Assembly (NCBI GenBank): GCA_017304475.1
Contig: JAFKKV010000016.1
Span: forward strand, 228,478-292,477
Direction of reading: 5' to 3'
Length of the DNA: 64,000 nucleotides
Origin: Hyphomicrobiales bacterium
GTDB taxonomy: Bacteria > Pseudomonadota > Alphaproteobacteria > Rhizobiales > Phreatobacteraceae
Under the pieces are notes generated by a model. That model did not search any database. It was not told where the DNA came from and saw nothing but the letters and a program-made list of their open reading frames with translations. Both the position numbers and the translations under genes were made by a program. Every line of letters starts with the position of its first letter. Position 1 is the first letter of the stretch. This document shows, piece by piece, positions 35,503-44,023 of the stretch.

Positions 35503-36330
35503 ATGCTGACAGTGCCTCGGGTCCTCAGGTTGCAATTCTGGGCCACCACAGTCGCCGTTCTCGCCCTGATCTACGCGGTGCTCGCCTATCTCGCTTTGCC
35601 GGAGGTCTGGTCGCATTATGAGCACCAGCCGGGGCTTGCCGGCCGGCCGATGCTGACCACCACCACCACGGGCATTCCCGGCGACCCGATCAATGTCGGG
35701 CTGGTCGGCTCGCGCGGCGAGCTGGTGCAGGCACTGGTCACGGCGGGCTGGAGGCCGGCCGACGCCATCACCTTGCGCTCGAGCCTCGGCATCGGCCTCA
35801 GCGTGCTGTTCGCCCGGCCCTATCCCCAGGCCCCGGTCAGCACGCTGAAATTCGACGGCCGGCCGCAGGATCTCGCCTTCGAGAAAGCCGAGGGCGGCAG
35901 CGCCGACCGCCGCCATCACGTGCGTTTCTGGCAGGCGCTGGACCGGGGCACCGAGGGCCGGCCGGTCTGGCTCGGCGCCGCCAGCTTCGACCGCGGCGTC
36001 GGCTTCAGCCATTTCACCGGCCAGGTCACCCACCATATCGCGCCCGATATCGACGCCGAACGCGACTTCGTCATCGCCGGACTGACGGCGGCCGGCATGC
36101 TCGACGCGACCTATCAGGTCTCCGGCATCGGTCCGACGCTCACAGGCGTCAATGGCGGCGGCGACCGCTATTTCACCGATGGCGAGGTGACCATCGGCGT
36201 GCTGAGCGTCAATGCGGCGAAGGTGGCGGAGGCCCCGCGCGAACTGGCCAATCCGCCGGCCGTGGAGGTGAAGCAAAGTGCATGGCAGGCGGTGGCGCGG
36301 CTGTTCAGGTGGCTCGGTGGTGGGCGGTAG
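35503..36330 (+). CDS. LssY C-terminal-type protein, membrane anchored
   Basis: A 275-residue protein with one N-terminal helix (FWATTVAVLALIYAVLAYLA) and an extracytoplasmic LssY_C domain: GDPINVGLVGSRGELVQALV, TAGWRPADAITLRSSLGIGL, LARPYPQAPVSTLKF-like block at about 107-120, DRRHHVRFWQ and ASFDRGVGFSHFTGQVTHHI, then DAERDFVIAGL. The domain recurs in Proteobacteria, sometimes fused to PAP2 phosphatases; its activity is unknown, though conserved histidines suggest a metal or catalytic site. Single gene. Confidence 0.85.
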   Translation: MLTVPRVLRLQFWATTVAVLALIYAVLAYLALPEVWSHYEHQPGLAGRPMLTTTTTGIPGDPINVGLVGSRGELVQALVTAGWRPADAITLRSSLGIGLSVLFARPYPQAPVSTLKFDGRPQDLAFEKAEGGSADRRHHVRFWQALDRGTEGRPVWLGAASFDRGVGFSHFTGQVTHHIAPDIDAERDFVIAGLTAAGMLDATYQVSGIGPTLTGVNGGGDRYFTDGEVTIGVLSVNAAKVAEAPRELANPPAVEVKQSAWQAVARLFRWLGGGR

Positions 36331-36426
36331 TACGCCTGAGGGAACCGCCGCAAGAGCAACGGGCGCCACGCTGGACCAACGCCGCCGCGGCCGGCGGCGT
36401 GCTATCTGTGCCCAGTGAATTGCGAG

Positions 36427-37185
36427 ATGTCCGTCATGCCCCGGCTCATTCAGGCCCTGCTCATTGCCCTGTCGGCCCTGGTCCTGCCCACCGCCACCCA
36501 GGCCCACAGCCCCTATTTCACCCAGAGCGTCGAGATCACTCTCCCCGACGGCCGGATCGGCCAGTTGCGCGTGCTGAAGGGCGACGGGATCCTCGGCGCC
36601 GACCCAGCCCGCGCGGTCATCCTCGATGCCGAGGGACGCTCGCTCGCGCGCACGCCGAGAACCATCGTGATCCAGCTCGCCTGCGATGCTGTCCGGCGCT
36701 GCATTGCGGTCGATCCTGGAAGCTGGACGACCTATGAAATCGACCCCGCATCATTCCGGGTCGGCGAGGTGATCCGGCTTCGGGAGGACGCGATCTGGGA
36801 TCTGGAGCACGGACCAGAACCCTGGGGGTTCCGAGCCAGGCCGGCATCCCTGCCGGAGCTGATCCGGGCCGAAATGACACAGGCCCAGGAACTCGGCACG
36901 ACGATGCTGCCTTTTATCTCTATCGGCGCGGTCTTCGGTCTCGCCATGACGATCGGCAACCGGGTGCCCTCCTCAAACCGCCCCGGCTGGCGCGTCGCCT
37001 TCGTCATCTGGACCATCCTGCGTGTATTGATGTTCATCGCCGCGGCCGGCATCAGCCTGCTCCACGCCTCCATCATCGGTATCACCACCTTCCTCTGGCT
37101 CGCGCTGATGGCATTCGGCGTGGTCATTACGGCAGCGCCGATCATGGCCCTCTTGCGATGGCGCGCCGTGAGGGCCGCGACATAG
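36427..37185 (+). CDS. Hypothetical secreted/membrane protein
   Basis: About 252 residues. The signal peptide MPRLIQALLIALSALVLPTA ends in TQA; the exported domain (about 30-150) has the beta-rich opening HSPYFTQSVEITLPDGRIGQ and a possible disulfide pair in QLACDAVRRCIAVDPGSW. Three C-terminal helices follow (FISIGAVFGLAMTI; FVIWTILRVLMFIAAAGI; TTFLWLALMAFGVVITAAPI). No family recognised. Start uncertain: ATG 36427 and 36436 are both possible, as is an upstream GTG. Probably a periplasmic sensor or adaptor anchored in the inner membrane; this is only a guess from topology. Confidence 0.65.
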   Translation: MSVMPRLIQALLIALSALVLPTATQAHSPYFTQSVEITLPDGRIGQLRVLKGDGILGADPARAVILDAEGRSLARTPRTIVIQLACDAVRRCIAVDPGSWTTYEIDPASFRVGEVIRLREDAIWDLEHGPEPWGFRARPASLPELIRAEMTQAQELGTTMLPFISIGAVFGLAMTIGNRVPSSNRPGWRVAFVIWTILRVLMFIAAAGISLLHASIIGITTFLWLALMAFGVVITAAPIMALLRWRAVRAAT

Positions 37186-37291
37186 ATCGAAACGCCTGCG
37201 CGAACCGGCCGGGCCGGCCGGCAGCAGCGTCCGCCAGGAAAAGCTGCCGACAGAGCGGAACACGGCTCATCGCCTTTCCGGCCCTGCCGCA

Positions 37292-37537
37292 TCAAGAGTT
37301 GCCGCTATCGCTGTGCCGCCGCAGAAGCGCCTCAAGAGCGGAGAGATCATCGGCAACCGCTTCGTTACCGGCAAAGCGGGCGAACTCGACATGACCGTCT
37401 TCAAACACATCGATTTCGATGCGTTCGCCCACGACCGTGACGGTGATCAATACCGTGTCACAACGATGGCGATCGAGGCGATAAGGGAGCCTCGCCTGAT
37501 CGAGGAGGTCAAGCAGACGGTAGAGTCCGTGGCTCAT
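37292..37537 (-). CDS. Small hypothetical protein (immunity-like?)
   Basis: An 81-residue cytoplasmic protein: MSHGLYRLLDLLDQARLPYR, LDRHRCDTVLITVTVVGERI, EIDVFEDGHVEFARFAGNEA and a helical tail. The GERIEIDVFEDGHVEFARF strand pair recalls small immunity-like proteins found beside polymorphic toxins, but this is recall and not certain. AGGA sits seven bases before the ATG. It begins 25 bases after the preceding gene on the same strand, so the two orphan genes likely form an operon. Confidence 0.6.
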   Translation of the reverse strand: MSHGLYRLLDLLDQARLPYRLDRHRCDTVLITVTVVGERIEIDVFEDGHVEFARFAGNEAVADDLSALEALLRRHSDSGNS

Positions 37538-37562
37538 CTGCAAATCCTATTGGATCGCGGCG

Positions 37563-37958
37563 TTAGGATTGGTCGCCAGGCAGCAGTTCAACATCGGCAA
37601 ATGCCGCGCCGATCCGCGCCAAGGCGGCATCGTCCGCTGTGCTGACGTCAAACCACGTGCTGTCGAACGCTATGACGACAATCCAGGGTTCATCCGAGCC
37701 CTGCGCATCAAAACCTTCGAAACGTCCCCAGATCACTTGATCGACACCGGATGCAACCAAGAGGAGGCCGTCGCCCCTGACGCGGCGGCCGCTCCGATCG
37801 AATTCCTCGAGCTCCTCCGATCGCCGCCCATGCACCATCAGCGCCTCGTCGACGCTTGGGACGCCGGACACCTTCCACCACGAGGTCGACGCGCGCTGCC
37901 CCAGTGCGGCCAGGATGTGGCGGAGATCGATGCGATCGTGGATGCGTTTTGTCTTCAC
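37563..37958 (-). CDS. Hypothetical protein, 131 residues
   Basis: Starts at a GTG with AAGGGA seven bases before it. The protein has an N-terminal helical part (DLRHILAALGQRASTSWWKV), an acidic middle (GRRSEELEEFDRSGRRVRGD) and a beta-rich end (VIWGRFEGFDAQGSDEPWIV, then VIAFDSTWFDVSTADDAALA). No family is recognised. It is the first gene of a probable two-gene leftward operon with the 81-residue protein. A 6-bp inverted repeat lies 40 bases upstream in the divergent promoter region. Confidence 0.6.
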   Translation of the reverse strand: MKTKRIHDRIDLRHILAALGQRASTSWWKVSGVPSVDEALMVHGRRSEELEEFDRSGRRVRGDGLLLVASGVDQVIWGRFEGFDAQGSDEPWIVVIAFDSTWFDVSTADDAALARIGAAFADVELLPGDQS

Positions 37959-37996
37959 GGCCGATCCCTTGAACCCCCACCCAATTCACCGCCTGT

Positions 37997-38012
37997 TACC
38001 ATCGCCATGGTA
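37997..38012. promoter_or_regulatory. Palindrome in a divergent promoter region
   Basis: TACCAT-CGCC-ATGGTA is a perfect 6-bp inverted repeat midway between two divergent orphan genes. Operator role is only suggested by position. Confidence 0.3.
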
Positions 38013-38052
38013 TCGCATTCGAAGCGACTTATACCTGTCGTCGAAACGAGCC

Positions 38053-38370
38053 ATGCAATATCTCGCCGGCCTGCTCGCCAGTTGGGCCATGATCTTCGTC
38101 TTTTTGCTTCTCCCCGTCGCCTTTGTCGGGGCTGTGGTCGCGTGGCTGGTTCCGCCGCGCTGGCGCGCCTTGCCGGTCCTCGCTCTCGCTCTCGTCTGGC
38201 CCACCCATCTGGTCATCAATTTCGGCTCCGACCCCAAACTTGGACAACCCCGCGACGTCTTCCTCATGTGGCTGCCGCCTATCCTGCTGGCGATGATGCT
38301 GGGCGTGTGGCTCGTCAACCGGATCAGGCGCATGGTCCGAGATGCGACGGCGCCACGCCCTCCGTCATGA
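38053..38370 (+). CDS. Small three-helix membrane protein
   Basis: A 105-residue inner-membrane protein with helices at about 5-30 (LLASWAMIFVFLLLPVAFVG), 40-56 (RALPVLALALVWPTHLVINF) and 72-92 (LMWLPPILLAMMLGVWLVNR), and a basic C-terminus. No family recognised. The ATG has a weak GAG ribosome site. It diverges from the pair of orphan cytoplasmic genes. Confidence 0.6.
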   Translation: MQYLAGLLASWAMIFVFLLLPVAFVGAVVAWLVPPRWRALPVLALALVWPTHLVINFGSDPKLGQPRDVFLMWLPPILLAMMLGVWLVNRIRRMVRDATAPRPPS

Positions 38371-38500
38371 CCGCGACGAGCATGGCCACGACGCGGTGTG
38401 AACCGTCGGGCTTTGCCGGATCTCGCTGGCTTCGCCGCCCCCGCTGTGTGCGGTGAAGGGGGGTTCCGGTGCGGCCCTCGACTACGGCCGCCGCCCCCGC

Positions 38501-39445
38501 CTATCGCGTCTCGTCCAGGGCGCCGTTCATCGCCCGCCGGGCCCTCGCCGAACTGGCGGCCTCCTCGACCAGCCATGCGACGAAGGCCGCGGGCAAGGGC
38601 TCGTGGCGCTTGTCGAGCGGCACCACGGCATAATAGGCGCCGGTGCCGGGCAGCGGCCGGCCGAACAGCACGCGCAGCTGGCCTTCGCTCAGTTCGCGCT
38701 CGACCAGGAAGGTCGGCACCAGGGCGACACCCATACCGGCGGCCGCGGCCTCGAGCGTCGAGGCGAACTGGTCCATCAGCGGCCCGCGATAGGGGTGTGG
38801 GTGGACGACGCCGGTCATGGCGAACCAGTGTTCCCAGAGGTTCGGCCGGGTCGCCATCTGCAGCAAGGTGGCGCCCAGAAGGTCGCCGGCCTCGGTGAGG
38901 CCGAGGCGGGCGACATAATCCGGACTCGCCACCGCCACCACCGCCTCGTCGCAGAGATAGGTCATCTCGGCATGGGGCCAGTTGGGCGCGCCGTAATGGA
39001 TCGCGACATCGGCCGGCTTCTCGCTGAAATCGAAGGGCTTGGCCTCGGTGGTGATGTTGATGGTCACGCCGGCATGGCTCGCCTGGAACTTCGGCAGGCG
39101 CGGGATCAGCCAGCGCGAGGCGAAGGTCGGCAGCACCGCGAGGTCGAGCATGTCGCCGGCGCCGCTGGAGGCGATGACCGAATAGGTCGCGCCCTCGAAC
39201 GAGGCCAGCACCTGGCGCATCTCGCCGAGATAGGCCTGGCCCGGTTTGGTCAGCACGAGCCGCCCCTTGCTGCGGTCGAACAGCACGACGCCGAGCGTCT
39301 CCTCCAGCTTGCTCACCTGCTTGCTGACGGCGCTCTGGGTCAGCGCCAGCTCTTCCGCCGCCTTGGTGAAATTGCCATGGCGGCCGGCGGCCTCGAAGGC
39401 CACCAGCTCCTGCATCGAAGGCATCAGCCGGCGCGACAGCAGCAC
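38501..39445 (-). CDS. LysR-family regulator, GcvA-like
   Basis: A 314-residue regulator of the GcvA/AmpR-like branch: MQELVAFEAAGRHGNFTKAA, then EELALTQSAVSKQVSKLEET in the HTH, and LDLAVLPTFASRWLIPRLPK opening the effector domain, with MDQFASTLEAAAAGMGVALV near its end. The start is taken as the GTG at 39445 (VLLSRRLMPSMQ) because GGGAG stands six bases before it and GcvA-type proteins usually begin SRRL; the first ATG is seven codons later. It lies downstream of the amino-acid ABC/racemase/DadA genes on the same strand, 490 bases away, and is the best candidate for their regulator. Confidence 0.88.
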   Translation of the reverse strand: MLLSRRLMPSMQELVAFEAAGRHGNFTKAAEELALTQSAVSKQVSKLEETLGVVLFDRSKGRLVLTKPGQAYLGEMRQVLASFEGATYSVIASSGAGDMLDLAVLPTFASRWLIPRLPKFQASHAGVTINITTEAKPFDFSEKPADVAIHYGAPNWPHAEMTYLCDEAVVAVASPDYVARLGLTEAGDLLGATLLQMATRPNLWEHWFAMTGVVHPHPYRGPLMDQFASTLEAAAAGMGVALVPTFLVERELSEGQLRVLFGRPLPGTGAYYAVVPLDKRHEPLPAAFVAWLVEEAASSARARRAMNGALDETR

Positions 39446-39622
39446 GCGACACTCCCTGGGGCATTCCAGAATGGCATGGCGTGGGGCTTTAGCATTGTTT
39501 GGGGGCGGCGCCCAAGATCTTGGGGGGACGGTTCGAGCCCCGCTCCGGGCAACCAACCACCGCTCGTCGGCCTAGGCCTCGCCCCGAGGACCTGCGCATT
39601 CGAAGACAGGGCAAGTCGTTGG

Positions 39623-39781
39623 TGGCCGGGACAAGCCCGGCCAAGACGCAGTGAGGACGATAGGCGCGCGACCAACGAAAGTGGTCCCTATCGCCTGGCA
39701 GATCGGACCGGCTCGTGTTGATTGAGTGCCCCGTGTCCTCCGCGCCGCCCCCTTTCGTCTTGGCCGGGCTTGTCCCGGCCA
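39623..39781. repeat. Family C repeat, inverted pair
   Basis: TGGCCGGGACAAGCCCGGCC plus AAGAC (39623-39647) recurs as its exact reverse complement at 39757-39781, with 109 bases between. A fragment (GGCTTGTCCCGGCCAAG) follows near 39815-39831. These fill the 39446-39934 gap; no gene is seen there. Confidence 0.8.
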
Positions 39782-39934
39782 TCTACGAATTCTCTTGGCC
39801 GGAGCGAAACCGAAGATGGCTTGTCCCGGCCAAGGCGACATGAGCCCTTCCGGCAGCGCGTTCTCAAACGGACCTTCGGCGCCGCGCGCCACCGCATTCC
39901 AGAACGGAATGCGGCGGCCCATACCGCCCCACCG

Positions 39935-41191
39935 TCAGAAACGCGTCGCAGCGAAAGGCTTAAGGTCGATGCCTGGTTGGCGGCCGCCGACGAGATCGGC
40001 GGCGAGCCGGCCGCTGACCGGGCCCGCGGCCAAGCCGACATGGCCATGGCCGAAGGCATAAACGATGTCGGACGAGGCTGAGGCGAGGCCCAGCACCGGC
40101 AGGCCGTCGGGGGTGGAGGGCCGGTGGCCCATCCAGCGCGCCACATCGGGCAAAGGCCCTTTGTCGAGCGCGGGATAAGCCGACAGCAAATGGCGCAGCA
40201 GGATGTCGGCGCGCCGCCAGTCGGGCAGCGCATCGACGCTCGCCAGTTCCACCTGCCCCGCCGCGCGCAGGCCCTGGCGGGTCATGGTATTGCCCATCTT
40301 GCCGTCGCTCGGCATCAGCGGCGTGCGCGGGCCGGCCGCCGGATCGGCGATGACGACGTGATAGCCGCGCTCGCTTTCCAGCGGCACCCGGTCGCCGGCG
40401 GCGCGTGCCAGCGCCTTCGAGCGAATGCCGGCCGCCAGCACCACGCGGTCGCAGGCGATCAGCCCGGCACTGGTGGTGACTGCGCGCAGGCGGCCAGCGG
40501 CAATGTCGAAGCCGGTGGCCTCGGCCTGAATCAAGGTGGCACCCTGGCCCACCACGTGCGCGACGATCGCCGCGACATAGCCGCCGGGATCGACGCAATG
40601 GCCGCCGTCTTCGACCAGCACGGCGAAGCGATAGTGCCGGCCGAGCGTCGGCTCGCGCTGGAACAGCTCCTCGGCGCCGATCTCGATCCAGCGCACGCCG
40701 TTGTCGCGCCTGAGCCGCCAGGCAAGCGCCTCGGCCTCGAAGGCCGCGCGATCCGGATAGGCGTAGAGCAGCCCCTGGCGCTTCACCAGGTCCGGCGCGC
40801 CGATCTCGGCGGCGAGCGCCGCGTGTCGCGACGGCGCGTCGTGGAGCAGCGACGACAGCCGGCGCGCGGTGGCCTCCACCTTCGCCACCGTCGAGCCGGC
40901 GCGCAGGAAGCGGATCAGCCAGGGGGCGAGCCTCGGCAGCATGCGCCAGCGAATGGTCAGCGGCCCGCCGGGATCGAGCAGATAACCTAGCACCTTCTTC
41001 CACAGACCCGGCATGGACATCGGGATGATCGAGGCCGGGCTCAGCCAGGCGCCATTGCCATAGCTTGCCGCCTGCGGCCCGCCAGGCGTACCGGGTTCGA
41101 CGATGGTGACACGATGGCCGTCCCTGAGGAGCTCGATGGCGGCGGAGGCACCGACAATGCCCGATCCGATGACGACGACATGCAGGGGCAT
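39935..41191 (-). CDS. DadA-type FAD-dependent D-amino-acid dehydrogenase
   Basis: A 418-residue member of the DAO/DadA family that oxidises D-amino acids (or other amines) to keto acids, passing electrons to the membrane quinone pool. The Rossmann fold opens VVIGSGIVGASAAIELLRDG (residues 6-25). Later landmarks are AASYGNGAWLSPASIIPMSM, VLAAGIRSKALARAAGDRVP, LESERGYHVVI and RWMGHRPSTPDGLPVLG near the C-terminus. It is the last gene of ABC transporter - enolase-type racemase - DadA, 40 bases after the racemase. This suggests uptake of an amino acid, change of configuration and oxidation. Confidence 0.9.
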   Translation of the reverse strand: MPLHVVVIGSGIVGASAAIELLRDGHRVTIVEPGTPGGPQAASYGNGAWLSPASIIPMSMPGLWKKVLGYLLDPGGPLTIRWRMLPRLAPWLIRFLRAGSTVAKVEATARRLSSLLHDAPSRHAALAAEIGAPDLVKRQGLLYAYPDRAAFEAEALAWRLRRDNGVRWIEIGAEELFQREPTLGRHYRFAVLVEDGGHCVDPGGYVAAIVAHVVGQGATLIQAEATGFDIAAGRLRAVTTSAGLIACDRVVLAAGIRSKALARAAGDRVPLESERGYHVVIADPAAGPRTPLMPSDGKMGNTMTRQGLRAAGQVELASVDALPDWRRADILLRHLLSAYPALDKGPLPDVARWMGHRPSTPDGLPVLGLASASSDIVYAFGHGHVGLAAGPVSGRLAADLVGGRQPGIDLKPFAATRF

Positions 41192-41231
41192 CACGATAAC
41201 CGATCCGCAATGGATGACATGAGACGAGGCA

Positions 41232-42374
41232 TCAGGCGCGCTCGGCCAGGATCTTCGCATTGGCGCGGATCGAGGCCTCGCTGACCTTGATGCCGAGGCC
41301 GGGGCCGTCGGGCACCACGACATGGCCGTCGCGGTTGGCCACGCGCTCCTCCAGCACATCCTCGGTCAGCACGTGATGCGGCATGTAGAATTCGCAGCCG
41401 AGCGAGATGCCCGGCGTCGCGGCGATCAGCTGGGTGCCGGCGGCCAGCGCCACGCCGCCCTCCCACAGCGTGCCGCCATAACCCGGCAGGCCGGCGGTGT
41501 CGGCGATCGCCATCAGGCCCTGCGCCTTCAGAAGGCCGCCGCATTTCATCAGCTTGACCGAGATGGCGTCGGCTGCCTGCAGGCGCAGGATATCCATCAG
41601 GTCGACGGCGTCGAAACAGCTCTCGTCGGCCAGGATCGGCGTGTCGAGCGCCGCGGCAAAGGAGGCCATGGCGTCGAGATGCCGGCGCGGCACCGGCTGC
41701 TCGATGAAGGTCGGCTGGAAGCGGTCGACGTCGCGCAGGATCTTCATCGCGCCAAACGGCGCCAGTGCCTGGTTGTAGTCGAGCCGGAGATCGACGCCGT
41801 CGCCGAATTCGGAGCGGATCGCGTCCAGATGCGCGAGGTCCTCGGCATGCGGCTTGACGCCGGTCTTGACCTTGAAGATGCGGTTGCCGGCCGGAACCAT
41901 TTCGCGCATCCGGTCGAGATCCGCGGCGAAATCCGGATCGGCGATCGAGAAGGACAGCGGAATGGTGTCGCGCACCCGGCCGCCCAGGAGATCGGCGACC
42001 GACAGGCCGGTCGCCTTGCCGAGAATGTCGAACATCGCCATTTCCACGGCCACCTTGGCTTCCGCATGGCCGATCAGGGCCTTGTCGAGGCTCGCCATCA
42101 GGGCGCGGATGCGCTTCACCGGCTGGCCGATGATCAGCGGGCGCAGGTAGATGTCGAGCGCCGCGAAAGCGGCCTCCGCCGTGCCGGTGAAGACCTCCCA
42201 GGGCGCCGCCTCGCCCCAGCCGACAAGACCGTCGCCGGCGGTCAGCTCGACCAGCACGCGCTTCACCGAACCCTTGACGTTGCCCACGCCCTGCAGGCGC
42301 ACCATCTTGATCGGGCTTTCGATCAGGAACAGCCGCAGACGCTCGATCACCGCTTCAGTCACATCGATCCTCAT
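41232..42374 (-). CDS. Enolase-superfamily enzyme, muconate-lactonizing (MLE) subgroup
   Basis: A 380-residue MR/MLE protein. Catalytic residues can be placed: Lys168 and Lys170 in FKVKTG, metal ligands Asp199 (RLDYNQA), Glu225 (FIEQPVP) and Asp250 (ILADES), and the second-side lysine Lys274 (ISVKLMKCGG). The KxK plus opposite Lys layout allows racemisation/epimerisation, cycloisomerisation or dehydration. It is often labelled muconate cycloisomerase, but the neighbours (polar amino-acid ABC transporter upstream, DadA downstream) argue for a racemase or epimerase of an amino acid or N-acyl/dipeptide. It starts 42 bases after the ABC ATPase stop. Confidence 0.88.
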   Translation of the reverse strand: MRIDVTEAVIERLRLFLIESPIKMVRLQGVGNVKGSVKRVLVELTAGDGLVGWGEAAPWEVFTGTAEAAFAALDIYLRPLIIGQPVKRIRALMASLDKALIGHAEAKVAVEMAMFDILGKATGLSVADLLGGRVRDTIPLSFSIADPDFAADLDRMREMVPAGNRIFKVKTGVKPHAEDLAHLDAIRSEFGDGVDLRLDYNQALAPFGAMKILRDVDRFQPTFIEQPVPRRHLDAMASFAAALDTPILADESCFDAVDLMDILRLQAADAISVKLMKCGGLLKAQGLMAIADTAGLPGYGGTLWEGGVALAAGTQLIAATPGISLGCEFYMPHHVLTEDVLEERVANRDGHVVVPDGPGLGIKVSEASIRANAKILAERA

Positions 42375-42415
42375 CGTCACATCGCGGCCGGCCGCCGGCC
42401 GGGCCGCCAAGGGGT

Positions 42416-43216
42416 TCAGCGCGGCGCCGGCGCCTGGGCGGCAGTCTCGGCGCCACGCTTGTGGAAATGGCTCAGGAAGGCCTGGGTCGAGGGCTCGCGC
42501 GGATTGTCGATCACCTCGCGCGCCGGCCCCTCCTCGATCACCAGGCCGTCACGCATGAAGACCAGGTGATCGGCGACCTCGCGGGCGAAGGCGATCTCGT
42601 GGGTGACGATGACCATGGTCATGCCCTCCTTGGCGAGCGCCCGCATCACCGCCAGCACTTCGCCGACGAGTTCGGGATCGAGCGCCGAGGTCGCCTCGTC
42701 GAACAGCATGACCGCGGGCTCCATGGCCAGCGCGCGGGCAATGGCGACCCGCTGCTTCTGCCCGCCGGAGAGCCGGCTTGGATATTCGCCGGCCTTGTCG
42801 GCAAGGCCGACCTTGGCGAGCAGGCCGCGTGCCAGGGCCTCCGCCTCGGGCTTCGGCTTGCGCCGGACGGTCAGCGGGCCTTCCATGACGTTCTGCAGCA
42901 CCGTCATATGCGGGAACAGGTTGAAGTGCTGGAACACCATGCCGGTATTGGCGCGGAAACGCGCCAGCGCCCGGGTCCCCGGCAGTCGGGTGCCGGTGCC
43001 GAACGTGAATGTGTCCGCGCCCACCCTGACTGCGCCGCCATCGGGCACGATCAACAGGTTGATGCAGCGCAGCAGCGTCGACTTGCCGGAACCGGACGGC
43101 CCGATCAGCGCCACCACGCCGCCGGCCGGCACCTTGAAATTGATGTCCTTGAGCACGGTCAGGTCGCCGAACCGCTTCCGCAGCGCCGTGATCTCGATCA
43201 TATCCTGAGAACTCAT
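42416..43216 (-). CDS. Polar amino-acid ABC transporter, ATP-binding protein
   Basis: A 266-residue ATPase of the GlnQ/HisP type. Walker A GPSGSGKS at 39-46, Q-loop in NTGMVFQHFNLFPHMTVLQN (from residue 90), signature LSGGQ at 149-153, Walker B VMLFDE at 169-174, and the switch histidine in VIVTHEIAFAREV. The start MSSQDMIEITALRKRFGDL is nine bases after the permease stop. It powers import through the adjacent permease. Substrate is probably an amino acid or derivative. Confidence 0.94.
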   Translation of the reverse strand: MSSQDMIEITALRKRFGDLTVLKDINFKVPAGGVVALIGPSGSGKSTLLRCINLLIVPDGGAVRVGADTFTFGTGTRLPGTRALARFRANTGMVFQHFNLFPHMTVLQNVMEGPLTVRRKPKPEAEALARGLLAKVGLADKAGEYPSRLSGGQKQRVAIARALAMEPAVMLFDEATSALDPELVGEVLAVMRALAKEGMTMVIVTHEIAFAREVADHLVFMRDGLVIEEGPAREVIDNPREPSTQAFLSHFHKRGAETAAQAPAPR

Positions 43217-43224
43217 GACGCACC

Positions 43225-43887
43225 TCAATCGCTGGTCGCCAGCCGCTTCTCGCCCCATTGGACCAGCAGCGTCAACGGCAACAGCACGACGAAATAGATC
43301 AGCGCGACCAGGGTATAGATCTCGAGCGGCCGGTAGCTGTCATGGGCCGCGACCTGGCCCTGATAGAGCAGATCCGGCACGGCCAGCACCGAGACCAGCG
43401 AGGTGTTCTTGAACTGGATGATCGACTGGTTCATCAGCGGTGGGACCATGCGTTTCAGCGCCTGTGGCAGGATGATCCGTCGCATGGTCTGGATCGGCGT
43501 CATGCCGAGCGCCGTGCCCGCTTCCGTCTGGCCGCTGTCGATGGAGACGATGCCGCCGCGGATGATCTCGCCGTAGAACGATCCGCCATAAAGCGACAGC
43601 GCCAGGATCGAGGCGAGCGTCGCCGAGATCTCGATGCCGGTCAGGATCGGCAGCGCATAATAGAACCAGACCAGTTGCACCAGCACCGGGGTGCAGCGAA
43701 ACACCTCGCTGACACCGATCGTCAGCCAGCGCAGCGGCGCGAAACGCGAGAGCTTGGCGAGCCCGAAGATCATGCCGGCGACCAGGCCGAGCACGACGAT
43801 GGCGATCGTGAAGGCGACCGTCAGGCCGAGGCCGTTGACGAACAGCCAGCGATAGGTCCACAGCGATCCGAAATCCCATTGATACAT
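43225..43887 (-). CDS. Polar amino-acid ABC transporter, permease
   Basis: A 220-residue HisM/GlnP-type permease with about five helices. The family features are VFRCTPVLVQLVWFYYALPI and the EAA loop QTEAGTALGMTPIQTMRRII, then LPQALKRMVPPLMNQSIIQF. Only one permease gene is present, so the channel is presumably a homodimer. ATG at 43887 was chosen, with GAGGGG eight bases upstream; a GTG two codons earlier is too close to it. Confidence 0.93.
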   Translation of the reverse strand: MYQWDFGSLWTYRWLFVNGLGLTVAFTIAIVVLGLVAGMIFGLAKLSRFAPLRWLTIGVSEVFRCTPVLVQLVWFYYALPILTGIEISATLASILALSLYGGSFYGEIIRGGIVSIDSGQTEAGTALGMTPIQTMRRIILPQALKRMVPPLMNQSIIQFKNTSLVSVLAVPDLLYQGQVAAHDSYRPLEIYTLVALIYFVVLLPLTLLVQWGEKRLATSD

Positions 43888-44023
43888 CGACACGTCCCCT
43901 CAGGTCGTTCGGCTTCGTCTTGCCGCGTCGTCTTGCCGTTTGACCAATGTCCGCGACGCGGCCGCCGTCCCCCGCCGCCGGACAGGCAACGCGAGATGGC
44001 CGCCGCGCGGCGGGCGCCCGGCC

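Noticed and set aside
38501..39556. Upstream extension of the GcvA-like LysR protein to base 39556
   Set aside because: The added residues are encoded in the repeat-containing gap; a GTG at 39445 with GGGAG six bases before it is a far better start.
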